A stretch of 64,000 nt of DNA. Source: Ruminococcus flavefaciens (GTDB taxonomy: Bacteria; Bacteroidota; Bacteroidia; Bacteroidales; P3). Both the position numbers and the translations under genes were made by a program. Positions within the stretch are counted from its first letter, which is position 1; each line of letters starts with the position of its first letter. The notes below the pieces were generated by a model. That model did not search any database. It saw only the letters and a program-made list of their open reading frames with translations, and was not told the DNA's origin. Positions 53,701 through 63,995 of the stretch are shown piece by piece. The DNA lies in the NCBI GenBank assembly GCA_023667315.1, contig JAMPAI010000009.1, forward strand, positions 16,219 through 80,218. The letters run 5' to 3'.

Positions 53701-55344
53701 TTATTTGCTGATTTTAAAAGATATGGGCTGGCTTCCCTTGGTTTTCACACTCAGTATGTAAATGCCGTCGGGATATGGAGAAAGGTCGAATACGGCCTTC
53801 TGTGTGCGCAGCACGCGTCTTCCGCTTACCGAAAATATGTCGGCGTATTCCAATAGGCCTTCCGCGCCGCTTATCTCGAAACGGTGGCTACCGGCCATGC
53901 GCCTTACGCGTATCGTTTCCCGAAGGCCTTCCGGGTCGTTGGCGCTGTAAACCGGGGCGTTCGGGTCGATCGTAACCGCGTTTATGGACGTGGAGTCGAA
54001 CGAATAACGCTTTCCCGTTTCTGGGCTTCTGTATTGTACCGATACCTGCACGTTGTAGTTGCCTTCGTAGGGATACACGATGGCCGCCTCTTTACCGGTA
54101 ACCAGGAAGTCGGTGCTTCCCGCGAAGTGCCAGGTGCAGCTGTCGGAGAGCGAGAGCAGGCGCACCCGTATGTTCTGTCGGGGTCTGGCCAGGGCCGGCT
54201 CGATGCTGAAGCGCGGGCGCACGTCCAGTACCGAGACCACGTTTTCCTTGCGTATCTCGCTTGTCTTGCCGTTTTGGGTGACTTTGAGCGTGGTGGCGTA
54301 TCTGCCGGGAGCGGCGTAATACACCACGGGGTTTGCCGCGTCCGATTGTGCGGGAGCCCCCCCCTCGAATTCCCAATGCAGGGCCGTTACATCGCCCATC
54401 GTGTTGTCGTAGTAGCGGACCGCCTGCCAGGTGGCCGTTTCGGCGTTGCGGTTGTGGAAATCGGCGCCGGTAAGATCCTCGCCCTCCCTAAGGTGTGTGT
54501 ATTGGCCGTCGCCCAGGTAAGCCTTCTGCGCCTGCAGCACCGTCTTGTCCTTTACGGCGCGGATCCGGCCGTCGCGCAGGGTGTCGTAGCGCAATACTGT
54601 GGCGTCTTGCACAAAGGCCGTTATCGAGCCGTTCTTAACCGGAAAGCGGCTCTTGGCGTAGTCGAGGCCGAAGGCGAACGAAAACTCGGCCTCCCCCTTC
54701 TCGTCCAGCACCACCGGCGTGCCTTCCCCGTTCGGGTACATGAACGTGAGCGCGTGGTTCAGTTCGGTCTGGTTGTACCATTTGTAGGCGAAATGATCTT
54801 GGGTAAAGGCAAGGTAGAGGATCAGGCGGCGCGAGGCGTCGGGTTTGGGGCAGCGCAGGCTTACCTTTATCTCGAAGCTGTCGCGCGAGCGGGCGCGGTC
54901 GGGAAAGTGGTCAACAGAAAGATCCATACGGTATATGGTCTTCTTTTCCAACGCTTTCCGTATGGCGGCGCGGGGGTTGTAGGTGTTGCCCTCGCTTCCG
55001 TTTACGAATATTGTGGGCAAATTACGCACCGTATCGTAAAAGCCGCTGCGGGCGTAGGCGTCTGTATTGTAGAAGAAGCTTACCTCCTCGCGGGTCTCGC
55101 CGATCTGGTGGGCTATAATGGAGAGGTTGTCAAATTCTTTTTCGAGTACGGCCAGGCTGTCGGTCAAGCGGGGACAGTAGTTGCACCAGGTGCCGGCAAA
55201 GTCTTCCACCAGCACGAACGAGTAGGGCACGCTGTCTTGCGGGTTGCCGGCGGGGACGGTCTGCGCCGGGCTTTTTGCGGACATCAGTCCCAAAACGCCG
55301 TAGAGCGCACTTAAAAACAGGTTCCTTCCAATAAAAATCTTCAT
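53701..55344 (-). CDS. T9SS cargo protein with thioredoxin-like CxxC and PKD-like domains
   Basis: The protein has 547 residues from the ATG at 55344 (MKIFIGRNLFLSALYGVLGLMSAKSPAQT, signal peptide). A thioredoxin/Omp28-like domain has the active-site-like FAGTWCNYCPR (about 45-160, ending NLPTIFVNGSEG with the cis-Pro position). A beta-rich region follows, then PKD-like domains (about 310-440, ALHWEFEGGAPAQSDAANPVVYYAAPGRYATTLKV). A short T9SS-type sorting domain ends it (about 480-547). It heads the leftward operon. Earlier in-frame starts up to 55404 lie upstream of or within the promoter region. The function is unknown; an extracellular thiol-exchange role is a possibility only. Confidence 0.8.
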   Translation of the reverse strand: MKIFIGRNLFLSALYGVLGLMSAKSPAQTVPAGNPQDSVPYSFVLVEDFAGTWCNYCPRLTDSLAVLEKEFDNLSIIAHQIGETREEVSFFYNTDAYARSGFYDTVRNLPTIFVNGSEGNTYNPRAAIRKALEKKTIYRMDLSVDHFPDRARSRDSFEIKVSLRCPKPDASRRLILYLAFTQDHFAYKWYNQTELNHALTFMYPNGEGTPVVLDEKGEAEFSFAFGLDYAKSRFPVKNGSITAFVQDATVLRYDTLRDGRIRAVKDKTVLQAQKAYLGDGQYTHLREGEDLTGADFHNRNAETATWQAVRYYDNTMGDVTALHWEFEGGAPAQSDAANPVVYYAAPGRYATTLKVTQNGKTSEIRKENVVSVLDVRPRFSIEPALARPRQNIRVRLLSLSDSCTWHFAGSTDFLVTGKEAAIVYPYEGNYNVQVSVQYRSPETGKRYSFDSTSINAVTIDPNAPVYSANDPEGLRETIRVRRMAGSHRFEISGAEGLLEYADIFSVSGRRVLRTQKAVFDLSPYPDGIYILSVKTKGSQPISFKISK

Positions 55345-55377
55345 ATGGGTATCGGCGCTATAGTGCATCCGTAAATG

Positions 55378-55385
55378 TAAAGATA
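55378..55385 (-). promoter_or_regulatory. -7-like promoter box of the leftward T9SS operon
   Basis: The minus strand reads TATCTTTA, one base from TAnnTTTG, 33 bases before the ATG at 55344. Confidence 0.4.
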
Positions 55386-55386
55386 C

Positions 55387-55814
55387 GGCACGAAAACGAA
55401 ACAAGGCGTATTGACGGGCAATAAAGTTTTATAACCTTAGTATAATACGCGCGAAATAATCCGTTTTCATGATATATAATCGATATGGAATGAAATAATT
55501 GGAGTGTTGTAAAATCCAGGGGTCCGGGGTGGGTGGTTATCGTGTTGTGAAATGATTTGGAAAGCTGCCTGCAAATCGTTTCGTGCGAGGTTCTTTAATG
55601 GTCTTTTGTATTTTGTTAACTACTTATGGATATGTTTTTTATTTTGTATTGAAATGGTATGTTACCATAGGGTTAACAAATGTTTTCGTCACTTATTATA
55701 ATGCTTTTGGAAAAGAAAATTAAACTTGCAAATAGGAAAAATGGAGGGTTCGGCCGCCTTACAACGTGATACGGGCGGAATCCTCCGTAAAATTAACACA
55801 AAACTATCTAAACG
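55387..55814. other. AT-rich divergent intergenic region
   Basis: About 430 bases separate two divergent T9SS cargo operons. I see no open reading frame, tRNA or terminator here, and no perfect TAnnTTTG box for the rightward gene; TAAACTTG near 55722 is the closest. A small GGTATG-TTA-CCATAG near-palindrome lies around 55656-55670. It probably holds promoters for both directions. Confidence 0.5.
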
Positions 55815-58800
55815 ATGAAAAAATTGTTGTTGCTGTTTGTCTGCCTGCTGGCCGTTGGGAGCATGGCCTGGGCAGGGTCTCCCATCAACAAATATACGGG
55901 AGAAAAGACAGCTTTGAAACTGCATACGTTTTCGGATGCGGCAACAGAAATTTCCTACCTGAAGGTAGAAGACACCTTAGGATTCCCCCTTACCCCCGAA
56001 ACGGTGGTTTTCCTGGGAGAAAACGGGCTCGAAAGAAGGACGGCGGGAACCAGGGAAGCCTCCTTCCTTCGAAATATCGGTTTTGAATTTCCCCTGGGAG
56101 ATTCGCTTTGCGGCAAGTTCGGCATTTCGGCCAACGGGGTGGTTTATTTCGGTGTAAACAGCATTCAGTTGGGCGGTTTGGGAAACAAGGGAATGCAAAC
56201 GTTTTCCAGCTCAACCTCGAACTATTTGGGAATGTTCTTTTTCTACGACAAAGGGGGAACCGGCTCTGACGGAATAGGGGACAACAAGGTTGGATACTCC
56301 GCGGTTGTGAGCGGTGTCGACACAAAAATCCGGTATGAGACGGTTCAAGACACCCTGTTTATCGGCTTTGAGAAATTGCTTGTATGCAACCAAACCGACA
56401 AGAGGATGGAGGTCAGCTTCCAATACAGGATAGAAAAAAGCGGAAAGGTTTCCTTCTTGGTAAACGACATGAGCGCGGAAGCCAACAGCGGCAACTACCA
56501 CGTCCGTTTGGTTTTTCGTTCCGTTTCGAATATGGTTTTTGTAAAGTTTGAGGACGGTAGTGCGGAAATTTACGGCAATAATCCTGCTGTAACTGTAAAC
56601 AATACCCAACCGTTTTCCGGCGCTATGTACTCTTTGGTTCCTCCCACGCCCTGTGAGGCGGTAAGTGGGGTAATCTTTAGTTGGAACCCCGCGTTGGATC
56701 GGGGGGTAGAGGAGATTGCCCTCACGCCCTCCGGACGTCTCTGGAATCCTGACCAGGAGGGTGCCGAGGCCAAAGGGTGTATTGTGGTGCTTACCGACTC
56801 CGACCAGTCGATTAAAGAAAAACTCCAAGATAAAAAGGTTTATACGTCCAGAGACTCAATAGACAAGCAATGGCCAGTTCTATCGTGCAGAGAAAACGGA
56901 TACGCTTCTGGAAAATTTACCGCCCTGTCGGCGGGCACAACGTATTACCTGCACGCCTTTCCCTACAAGGTAAACTGTGCCGACGGTCCTATTTACGGGC
57001 AGGAAGAAATTCATGAAGTGCAGACATCCATCGAGAACCCCAAGGGTCTGACGGTACAGGCAATCGGCAAGAACGACATTACCTTGGGCGTGGATATGGA
57101 AAGCAACTATGTGCTTGCCGTGGCTGAAAAGAGGGTTATAACCTACGATGGAAAGGTAGTCAAGGAACTTTTGACCGACGGCCAGACTTATTCCTTGGGC
57201 GACGAGGTGGAATACAATAATTACGGTGCCCCTTTTAAACTGCGGATCGTGGCCGCCGGTGCGAGCGCCGAAACCGTGAAGGTGGAAAACTTAGAGGAAG
57301 GCAAGGCCTATTATTTCTATTTGTGGAATATGACGGGAACAGGCGCCGATGTAAGGTACTCCGCCTCCTATATGGAAGCCATCGACCGGACCATAAGCCC
57401 GGTTCCCGCCGAATTCGGCTTCGGAAACCTGCTTACGGCGGAATCCGCCGGATGGAATTCCCATTTGAGCGATGTGGGCAGTGAAGATTTCGAGATTGAT
57501 GCGGTAAGTTTCGACTTTCCTGTTTTCGCCGCCAACTCGATAGCCACCAATCAAGAAAGCGGCGTTGTCTCGGCATGGACCACCACGCCCTGGATGGAGG
57601 GCACGGGTGACATTCAGGCTGTGTTCAACGTGTCCTTATATACGAAATCGGGCAGCACGCTTGAAACATCGATTTCTTATCTCAAGACCTTGAAGACCTC
57701 CGATTCCGTGGTGTTCCAGCTTCAGGAACAGGGCGAAACGGCCTGGCGCACAGTGGCCAGGCTCAACAGTACGACGCCCTGGACGGCCGGCTTCAACGAA
57801 ATCGTAACTTCCAAGCACGCGGTTTCCAAGCCTTTCCGCTACCGTGTTGTCTTTTATCAAAACGTGGCGCTCGTGGGCGGCGATGCTTCCCCTTGTTTCG
57901 GCATCAAGGGCGTTAACGTGGAAGAGTCCCTTCCCTGCCAGTATCCGGTAGGCATCGTGGCTCCCGAAGACAGGATGGATTACGGTTCGGTTGAGGTGCA
58001 GTGGACGGACAACAACAGTCCCTACGCCGACCACTTTATTGTAAGGTATGCCAAGGCTGCGGTTACCGGCGGCAATGAAGGCATCGGCGGCATGGATCTT
58101 CTCAATGAAGATCAGGATCCCGACTTTGGCGGTATCGGTGACGATGATTTCGGCGTGGGCGATCCCGGAGAGGGCGATGTTGAGGTTGAATTGGTATGGA
58201 GCGATCCCGTTACGGTTAAGGAACAGGCTGTGGTGTTGAAGAACCTGGAACCCGGCGTTCCGTATGTTGCCGAAGTTCGTGCCGTATGTGCCGCTCAGGA
58301 TTCCTCTACCGCCAAGACGGTGTCTTTCACCACGTTGTTGGGTATTCCCTACGAAAAGGGTTTCGCCACCACCTCAATGGTACCGACCTTGGCCGAATTC
58401 GGCATGACGGCCATGCAGGGCGTCTTGGGCGCTGAGTTGAGCGAGCCTGTGGCTGAGTCTGTTACCTGGGCTCCCTTTTACGACGATGCCGATAAGGTAT
58501 GGACGGTGGGCCTTTGGGAAATCGAGTCGGCCAGGTTGGCCTGGATGATGTTGCCCAAACTCTTTGCGGGCAATAACGGCCGGGCAAGACTTTCGGTGGA
58601 AATGTCGGCCTACAACTATAATTCGGATACGGAACGGAAAACAGAAGCCACCGGTATCAATGCGGACATGCTTTTTGTATTGCGTTCGGCCGACGGAACC
58701 TATAACCGTTCGCAGGTTATCGGCTTTATCGAGTTAGACAGCGTTAAGACCGCCTACAAGAATTTCGATATAGAATTTGACGTACAGGCCAGATCTTCGA

Positions 58801-59990
58801 ACAACATCGCCTTCTATTTTCCCGGTTTGAAGGCGGAAAATGGAGCAGGCAAGCTGGCCATTGCCGGTATCAAGGTGGAATACTCCGAAATCATCTACCC
58901 GGCGGTAACCGGCATCCGCACCTCCGGCCTCAACACCTCCGGTGTTACCGTTTCGTGGGAAGGCAACGCTGAAAGCTACGCCCTTATGTACAAGGAACGT
59001 TCGGCTGCCAAGTACGACACCGTATATACCGACCAGAAATCCTATACGCTTACCGGCCTTAAGTCGGCCACCCAATACGCCTACCGCATCTTCGGTTACT
59101 ATGGCCCCGACAAGACCTTGCCCGGCGAGGTGTCGTCCGAAAGATACGTCAATATCCTCAGGAACTGTCTGCCTCCCACCGATCTGGCCGTGGTTGGCGT
59201 TACCTGGCAGGGTGTTACCCTGTTCTGCAGCAAGGAAAAGGAAACCGACGGTCGCCAGTGTCTCTTTACCGCGCAGGAACCCGAAAGATATCCCGATGTG
59301 AACTACCTCGGTTCCTGGAGAGCCGACGGCAAGGACACCTGCTATATCGGAGGTTTCGTATATCACCTTAACTTCCCCTACCGTGCCGCTGTGCGTACCA
59401 TCTGCGCCCCCGGCGATACCAGTGCCTGGTCGAACACGGTGGATTTCACCACGGCCAAGGATGTTCCCGAATGCGGTACGCCGTATAACATGAAATCGGA
59501 ATACAGTGCCACCACCCGCACCGCCACCCTGTCTTGGGAACGTGGCGAGAACAACGACGGGATCACCATAGTTTATATCCGGGAAGGCAGCAGCGTGTTC
59601 GACACCGCCGAAACCGAAGCTTCCTCCTATCTGTTGCCGAACGTAAGGACCGAAGCGGTTTACTATTGGAAACTGCAGGCCGTTTGCGACAACTACCTGC
59701 TTAGCCGGGTATCGGAAGAACAGGAAGTGGAAATGGTGGCCAACGAATCGGCAGACTATGCGCGGGCGTTGAGGATCCGCGTAAACGGCCGCCAGATTGT
59801 GGTGGAAAATCCCGAACACCGCCTTATCAAGGCCCTGAACGTATATGGCGCTACGGGCGTATTGCTCAAGAGCTATAAGGTGAATGCCTCCGACAACGTG
59901 TTCATCTACACCGAGCTCAATCAGGGCGTGGTGGTGATCGAAGCCGTGGGCGAAACCGAAAAGACCGCCGTTAAAGCGGTTATCATGTAA
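55815..59990 (+). CDS. Very large secreted fibronectin type III protein (probable T9SS cargo)
   Basis: The protein has 1,391 residues with signal peptide MKKLLLLFVCLLAVGSMAWA. The N-terminal third is a beta-rich domain (FRNIGFEFPLGDSLCGKFGISANGVVYFG...) seen in Bacteroidales surface proteins. Several fibronectin type III-like domains follow (for example VEVQWTDNNSPYADHFIVRYAK, TGIRTSGLNTSGVTVSWEG, YTLTGLKSATQYAYRIFGYYG). One contains an Asp/Gly-rich acidic insertion near residues 758-795. A degenerate sorting domain ends it (about 1315-1391, ALRIRVNGRQIVVENPEHRLIKALNVYG...). Function is unknown; adhesion is suggested by domain type. It is followed 31 bases later by a similar gene. Confidence 0.8.
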   Translation: MKKLLLLFVCLLAVGSMAWAGSPINKYTGEKTALKLHTFSDAATEISYLKVEDTLGFPLTPETVVFLGENGLERRTAGTREASFLRNIGFEFPLGDSLCGKFGISANGVVYFGVNSIQLGGLGNKGMQTFSSSTSNYLGMFFFYDKGGTGSDGIGDNKVGYSAVVSGVDTKIRYETVQDTLFIGFEKLLVCNQTDKRMEVSFQYRIEKSGKVSFLVNDMSAEANSGNYHVRLVFRSVSNMVFVKFEDGSAEIYGNNPAVTVNNTQPFSGAMYSLVPPTPCEAVSGVIFSWNPALDRGVEEIALTPSGRLWNPDQEGAEAKGCIVVLTDSDQSIKEKLQDKKVYTSRDSIDKQWPVLSCRENGYASGKFTALSAGTTYYLHAFPYKVNCADGPIYGQEEIHEVQTSIENPKGLTVQAIGKNDITLGVDMESNYVLAVAEKRVITYDGKVVKELLTDGQTYSLGDEVEYNNYGAPFKLRIVAAGASAETVKVENLEEGKAYYFYLWNMTGTGADVRYSASYMEAIDRTISPVPAEFGFGNLLTAESAGWNSHLSDVGSEDFEIDAVSFDFPVFAANSIATNQESGVVSAWTTTPWMEGTGDIQAVFNVSLYTKSGSTLETSISYLKTLKTSDSVVFQLQEQGETAWRTVARLNSTTPWTAGFNEIVTSKHAVSKPFRYRVVFYQNVALVGGDASPCFGIKGVNVEESLPCQYPVGIVAPEDRMDYGSVEVQWTDNNSPYADHFIVRYAKAAVTGGNEGIGGMDLLNEDQDPDFGGIGDDDFGVGDPGEGDVEVELVWSDPVTVKEQAVVLKNLEPGVPYVAEVRAVCAAQDSSTAKTVSFTTLLGIPYEKGFATTSMVPTLAEFGMTAMQGVLGAELSEPVAESVTWAPFYDDADKVWTVGLWEIESARLAWMMLPKLFAGNNGRARLSVEMSAYNYNSDTERKTEATGINADMLFVLRSADGTYNRSQVIGFIELDSVKTAYKNFDIEFDVQARSSNNIAFYFPGLKAENGAGKLAIAGIKVEYSEIIYPAVTGIRTSGLNTSGVTVSWEGNAESYALMYKERSAAKYDTVYTDQKSYTLTGLKSATQYAYRIFGYYGPDKTLPGEVSSERYVNILRNCLPPTDLAVVGVTWQGVTLFCSKEKETDGRQCLFTAQEPERYPDVNYLGSWRADGKDTCYIGGFVYHLNFPYRAAVRTICAPGDTSAWSNTVDFTTAKDVPECGTPYNMKSEYSATTRTATLSWERGENNDGITIVYIREGSSVFDTAETEASSYLLPNVRTEAVYYWKLQAVCDNYLLSRVSEEQEVEMVANESADYARALRIRVNGRQIVVENPEHRLIKALNVYGATGVLLKSYKVNASDNVFIYTELNQGVVVIEAVGETEKTAVKAVIM

Positions 59991-60021
59991 GAATAGTTGA
60001 AACATTAAAACATTGCAATCA

Positions 60022-63000
60022 ATGAAATTCATTAAATCGTTTGTTTTGTCCGCTTTCCTTTTGGGAACGGTGGGCATTGGCCTTCAGGCACAGGTTGCCA
60101 CCGAGAATCGCGTGGTGGAAGGTCTGAAGGGTAGGGCTGTTTTTCTTCAGCAGGCCACCGGCGCCGTGGGTGCCCATTTGTCTGGCAACGGACAATATGT
60201 GTTCGGTAACTTCGGAGAGAACGAAGCGGCCTATATTTACAACATAACGACCGGCAAGATGAAGATGTACACCGGTCACGGTATCGTACAGGTTATCGAT
60301 ACGAACAATTATGTGGCCACGTCGTTCATTATGCGTAACAACAGCCGGACGGCCTTCGACCTGTCGGGACTTTCCTGGGTCGGCAACGATGAGAAAGACT
60401 ATGGCGCCTCGCTGGCTTCGACCGACCTGAATTTTATCGGCTACGACATCTACATCGGCGAGAACTATGTTACGGTGTTCTTCGACGGCGAGGGTAATAA
60501 GGTTGACACCATGGCTCATTACGACCCGAGTTTAGGTACCGGTTACGGTTCGTTCGCTTTCGCCATGTCGGAAGACAAGCAAGTAGTGGTGGGCCGCACC
60601 TCGATGGAACGCGCGTTTTCCAACTTTACGGCCGGCATCTGGGACCGTACCATCGACAAGACCTTTGCCGTTACCGATACCATCCGCTCCGGTGACGTAG
60701 TGGTTGCCGGACGTGCGAACGGTACGCTGTACGGCATCAACAAGGAAGGTACGATTGCCACCGGCGAACTCAACGACATATCTTATTACATAAACTACGA
60801 CAAGACCACCCACACTTACGAGGCGCACGAGATTCCCTTTTTGACCGGCTACGGCCAGGGCTTCGGAAATACCATTGTGGGCGACTGGATTATGGGTGTT
60901 GACCAAACCGAGGTTACCGAACGTATGCCCTGGTTGTACAACATCAAGACCGGCGAAAAGGTTTCCTTGCAAGACCACTTGGTTTACCGCTACGGTTTGA
61001 ATGTTGAACCCGTATTCCACTTGTTTACCCCTATGGGTATGTCTGACGACATGCGCACCATTGTCGGCTACAGCTACGAAGGCGGCAACTGGATTCCCTA
61101 TGTGATCCTGTTGGACGAAAATCAGATTCACCCGATGCCCCGCAACGTGTCGGTACGTCAGTTGTATCGTCAGGAAAATGTTGAGATCCAATGGGTTGCT
61201 CCTATAAGCAGCGATGAATACACCTTGAAAGAATACCATATTTTCCGCGACAGCGTTCAAATCGGCACCGTTCCGCCTGGAACCCTTGTCTATACGGACA
61301 ATGGCGCGCCCCAAGGCGTTCACAACTATCAGGTGGCCGCCGTCTATACCGACGAGGAAGTTTCCGATTACAGCCCGGTAAACCGGATCATGGTGGTTGC
61401 GGTAGGCGGTTGCTTGCCGGTTCAGAAAATCGACGCCGATATCGAATACAACCGTACGGTACACCTTTCCTGGGGTCTGCCTTCGGCCAATATAAGCAAT
61501 GCCAAGGGTGCGGCCCGTATCGAAAGGAAAGCCGAATCGAGGGTTGCTCTCGCTCAGGGCGGCAATTCCGCCAAATCGGGCAACGCCGCCAAATACATGG
61601 TGGAAGGCCAGCTCGACTATGTAAGCATGTTGAATCTGGAATCCGTCATGTCTTCGACCGCATTGCGTCTGGACCACTATATGCTGGTGGGCGATTTCCG
61701 TTCCAGCACCATTAAGGTGTTCGACCAGGTAACCGGCGCGTTGGTGGCCACCCACGAAGTGGCAAAGGGACCGGGCGGTATCTTCGACATGACCTATCAC
61801 GACAACACGCTCTACTGTGTAAACAACACAAACACGGTTTACGAATTGGACCTGACCCACTTCCTGGACTCCATTACCGTAGGTAATCAATGGACGGCCA
61901 AGTCGAAACTGACCCATATCTGCTATCTGGAAGGTTTGAATGAGGGCGAGGACATGATTATGACCGGTAACTATTCCAGCCTGTATTTCTACAACCCCAA
62001 CCCGGCCGATGCCAACGATACGGTGGCCGGCGTGGTCAACCGTTTCGACGTAAGCAAGCTGACGGTTATCGGCAGCGCTTACCATAACGGCCGCATCTAT
62101 TTCTCCAACCAGGACGACGGCAACAGCTCCAAAGTCGAAACCTACGACTGGGAAAGCGGCAAGCATCTGTTTACCACCAACCTGCTCGACATTCCCGATT
62201 TAGCGGCCGAAGTTGACGTTGCCCACGGCTATTCCGCCTTGGCCTCCGGTATAACTATAGGCGAGCTTGAAGACGGAACGGTGGTTCTTGACGCCGTGGT
62301 TCAACCCTTGGTTACCTATAACCATCTGGTTACGGTAGAGATTGAAAGCTCTCCCGACGTGAGGGGCTACAACGTTTACCGTGACGGAGAAAAAATTAAC
62401 GGAGATTCCGTGCTCAAGGCCCGTCATTACGACGATGTGGTTTTTGAACCTGGAAAATACACCTACACAGTTGAGTATGTGGCCACTTCCGGTTGCAGCC
62501 TTAAGTCGGACGATTATGCGTCTGCCACGGCCGAAATCTTTGAAATCGGTGAATGTAAGGGCCCCCGCAGTCTGGAAGCCTTTGAATCGAACGAAATGGC
62601 TTGCCTTACCTGGGATCTGCCTTCGGAAGGCAACGATTTCATAGGCTTTAATGTTTACCGCGACGGCCTGCAGTTGGTCGATAAGGAACTTACGGTTCAT
62701 TTCTACGATGAAAACGTGGAAAAGGGCAAGGAATACACCTACCGTGTGGAAGCTTTCTGGGGCAATTCCTGCGTGGCTTCCGACTCGGTTAAGATTAGGC
62801 CGACTTTCGAAGGTTTCGCCGACGCTCCTTCGGGTATCAACGTAACGGCCAAGGCTGCCGGCAGCAAGTTCAATACCACCACGACCTGGAACCTGCCTTT
62901 CTTCGAAAAACCGCTTTCGTTCGGCTATTGCTCCGAACCCATCAACGCCACCACCTTCGAATCGCCCAGCAACACCTTGTATGTAGTCGCTGGCTGGAAG

Positions 63001-63924
63001 AGCAAGGACATTGAAGCCTACAAGGACCTCTATCTGGTAGGTGTGGAATTCGCCACCGGTGCCGACAACGTTAACTTTAACGGTATCGTGTATGTAGATA
63101 ACAAACTGGTATGGAGCGAACCGGCCGGCCGTGTTCAGAAGCAGGTATGGAACCAGATGTTCTTTACCAAGCAGTTCTCGATGAATCAGAAAGACGAGAT
63201 TGCGGTAGGTTACATGGTTTCGTACGATCCGAATACGATGAACGGTGATATCGTGGCTTACGATATGGGTCCTGTTGCCAAATCCGGTGCATCCGACCTG
63301 GTTTCGCCCGACGGCGTTACTTTCTACACGATGGGTATCAGCGCCAATGCCTGCATTCGCGCCCTCGTGGTAAGGCAGCGCGACCTGGATCAGGCTTCCA
63401 AGATGGAAAACGGCATGGAATATCTCAAGACCAAAGTGTTCGCACTCGAAACCTTGCCCAGCACCGAACCTTCGCCGCTCAGCGTTTCCAAATCGACCAG
63501 CGAACCCTATACCCTGAAAGGCTTTAACGTTTATCGCGACAACACGAAGTTGAACGACAGCGTTCTGAGAACCTTCAGCTTTGAAGACGCCGGTTTGGAT
63601 ATCGGAGAATACGAATACGTGGTATCGGCTGTTTATGCAAACGACGAGGTGAAATCCGAACCGATCATCTTTGCCGTTGTGGCCAACGAAGGCAGCGAAA
63701 GCGTTTGCCCGGTTTCCTTCCAGCCCAACCCGGTACAGGATGTGCTCTACATTCAGGGCGAATACGCCAGCCTGTCGTTGATCGACATGTCCGGCCGTGT
63801 GGTTCTTTCCGATGTACGTAACGCGCAGAGCCTGCCTATGGCCAACCTGCAGAGTGGCATCTACTTTGTAAGGATTACCTTGGCCAACGGTCAGAGCTAC
63901 GTTACCAAGATCGTTAAGAAATAA
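60022..63924 (+). CDS. Very large secreted fibronectin/beta-propeller-like T9SS cargo protein
   Basis: The protein has 1,300 residues from the ATG at 60022 (MKFIKSFVLSAFLLGTVGIGLQAQ, signal peptide). The first part (about 30-370) is a repeat region with HLSGNGQYVFGNFGENEAAYIYN-like blades. A fibronectin domain with EYHIFRDSVQIGTV is next. A propeller-like section follows (about 545-770, MLVGDFRSSTIKVFDQVTGALVATHE). Then come fibronectin modules with the recurring signature GYNVYRDGEKI / GFNVYRDGLQL / GFNVYRDNTKL, with a jelly-roll-like region between (about 960-1135). A full T9SS sorting domain is at about 1225-1300 (VSFQPNPVQDVLYIQGE...GIYFVRITLANGQSYVTKIVKK). It is probably co-transcribed with the preceding gene. 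Confidence 0.83.
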   Translation: MKFIKSFVLSAFLLGTVGIGLQAQVATENRVVEGLKGRAVFLQQATGAVGAHLSGNGQYVFGNFGENEAAYIYNITTGKMKMYTGHGIVQVIDTNNYVATSFIMRNNSRTAFDLSGLSWVGNDEKDYGASLASTDLNFIGYDIYIGENYVTVFFDGEGNKVDTMAHYDPSLGTGYGSFAFAMSEDKQVVVGRTSMERAFSNFTAGIWDRTIDKTFAVTDTIRSGDVVVAGRANGTLYGINKEGTIATGELNDISYYINYDKTTHTYEAHEIPFLTGYGQGFGNTIVGDWIMGVDQTEVTERMPWLYNIKTGEKVSLQDHLVYRYGLNVEPVFHLFTPMGMSDDMRTIVGYSYEGGNWIPYVILLDENQIHPMPRNVSVRQLYRQENVEIQWVAPISSDEYTLKEYHIFRDSVQIGTVPPGTLVYTDNGAPQGVHNYQVAAVYTDEEVSDYSPVNRIMVVAVGGCLPVQKIDADIEYNRTVHLSWGLPSANISNAKGAARIERKAESRVALAQGGNSAKSGNAAKYMVEGQLDYVSMLNLESVMSSTALRLDHYMLVGDFRSSTIKVFDQVTGALVATHEVAKGPGGIFDMTYHDNTLYCVNNTNTVYELDLTHFLDSITVGNQWTAKSKLTHICYLEGLNEGEDMIMTGNYSSLYFYNPNPADANDTVAGVVNRFDVSKLTVIGSAYHNGRIYFSNQDDGNSSKVETYDWESGKHLFTTNLLDIPDLAAEVDVAHGYSALASGITIGELEDGTVVLDAVVQPLVTYNHLVTVEIESSPDVRGYNVYRDGEKINGDSVLKARHYDDVVFEPGKYTYTVEYVATSGCSLKSDDYASATAEIFEIGECKGPRSLEAFESNEMACLTWDLPSEGNDFIGFNVYRDGLQLVDKELTVHFYDENVEKGKEYTYRVEAFWGNSCVASDSVKIRPTFEGFADAPSGINVTAKAAGSKFNTTTTWNLPFFEKPLSFGYCSEPINATTFESPSNTLYVVAGWKSKDIEAYKDLYLVGVEFATGADNVNFNGIVYVDNKLVWSEPAGRVQKQVWNQMFFTKQFSMNQKDEIAVGYMVSYDPNTMNGDIVAYDMGPVAKSGASDLVSPDGVTFYTMGISANACIRALVVRQRDLDQASKMENGMEYLKTKVFALETLPSTEPSPLSVSKSTSEPYTLKGFNVYRDNTKLNDSVLRTFSFEDAGLDIGEYEYVVSAVYANDEVKSEPIIFAVVANEGSESVCPVSFQPNPVQDVLYIQGEYASLSLIDMSGRVVLSDVRNAQSLPMANLQSGIYFVRITLANGQSYVTKIVKK

Positions 63925-63972
63925 CAAGAATTGGCTATTAGAAGAACTGTCTTTCCCTAAAAAAAGTTGACA

Positions 63973-63995
63973 CTATACGGGGATAAAACGTATAG
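63973..63995. other. Inverted repeat at the window edge
   Basis: CTATACG and CGTATAG are separated by nine bases. It lies about 50 bases after the last stop. No T-run is visible within the window, so terminator or operator function is undecided. Confidence 0.4.
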
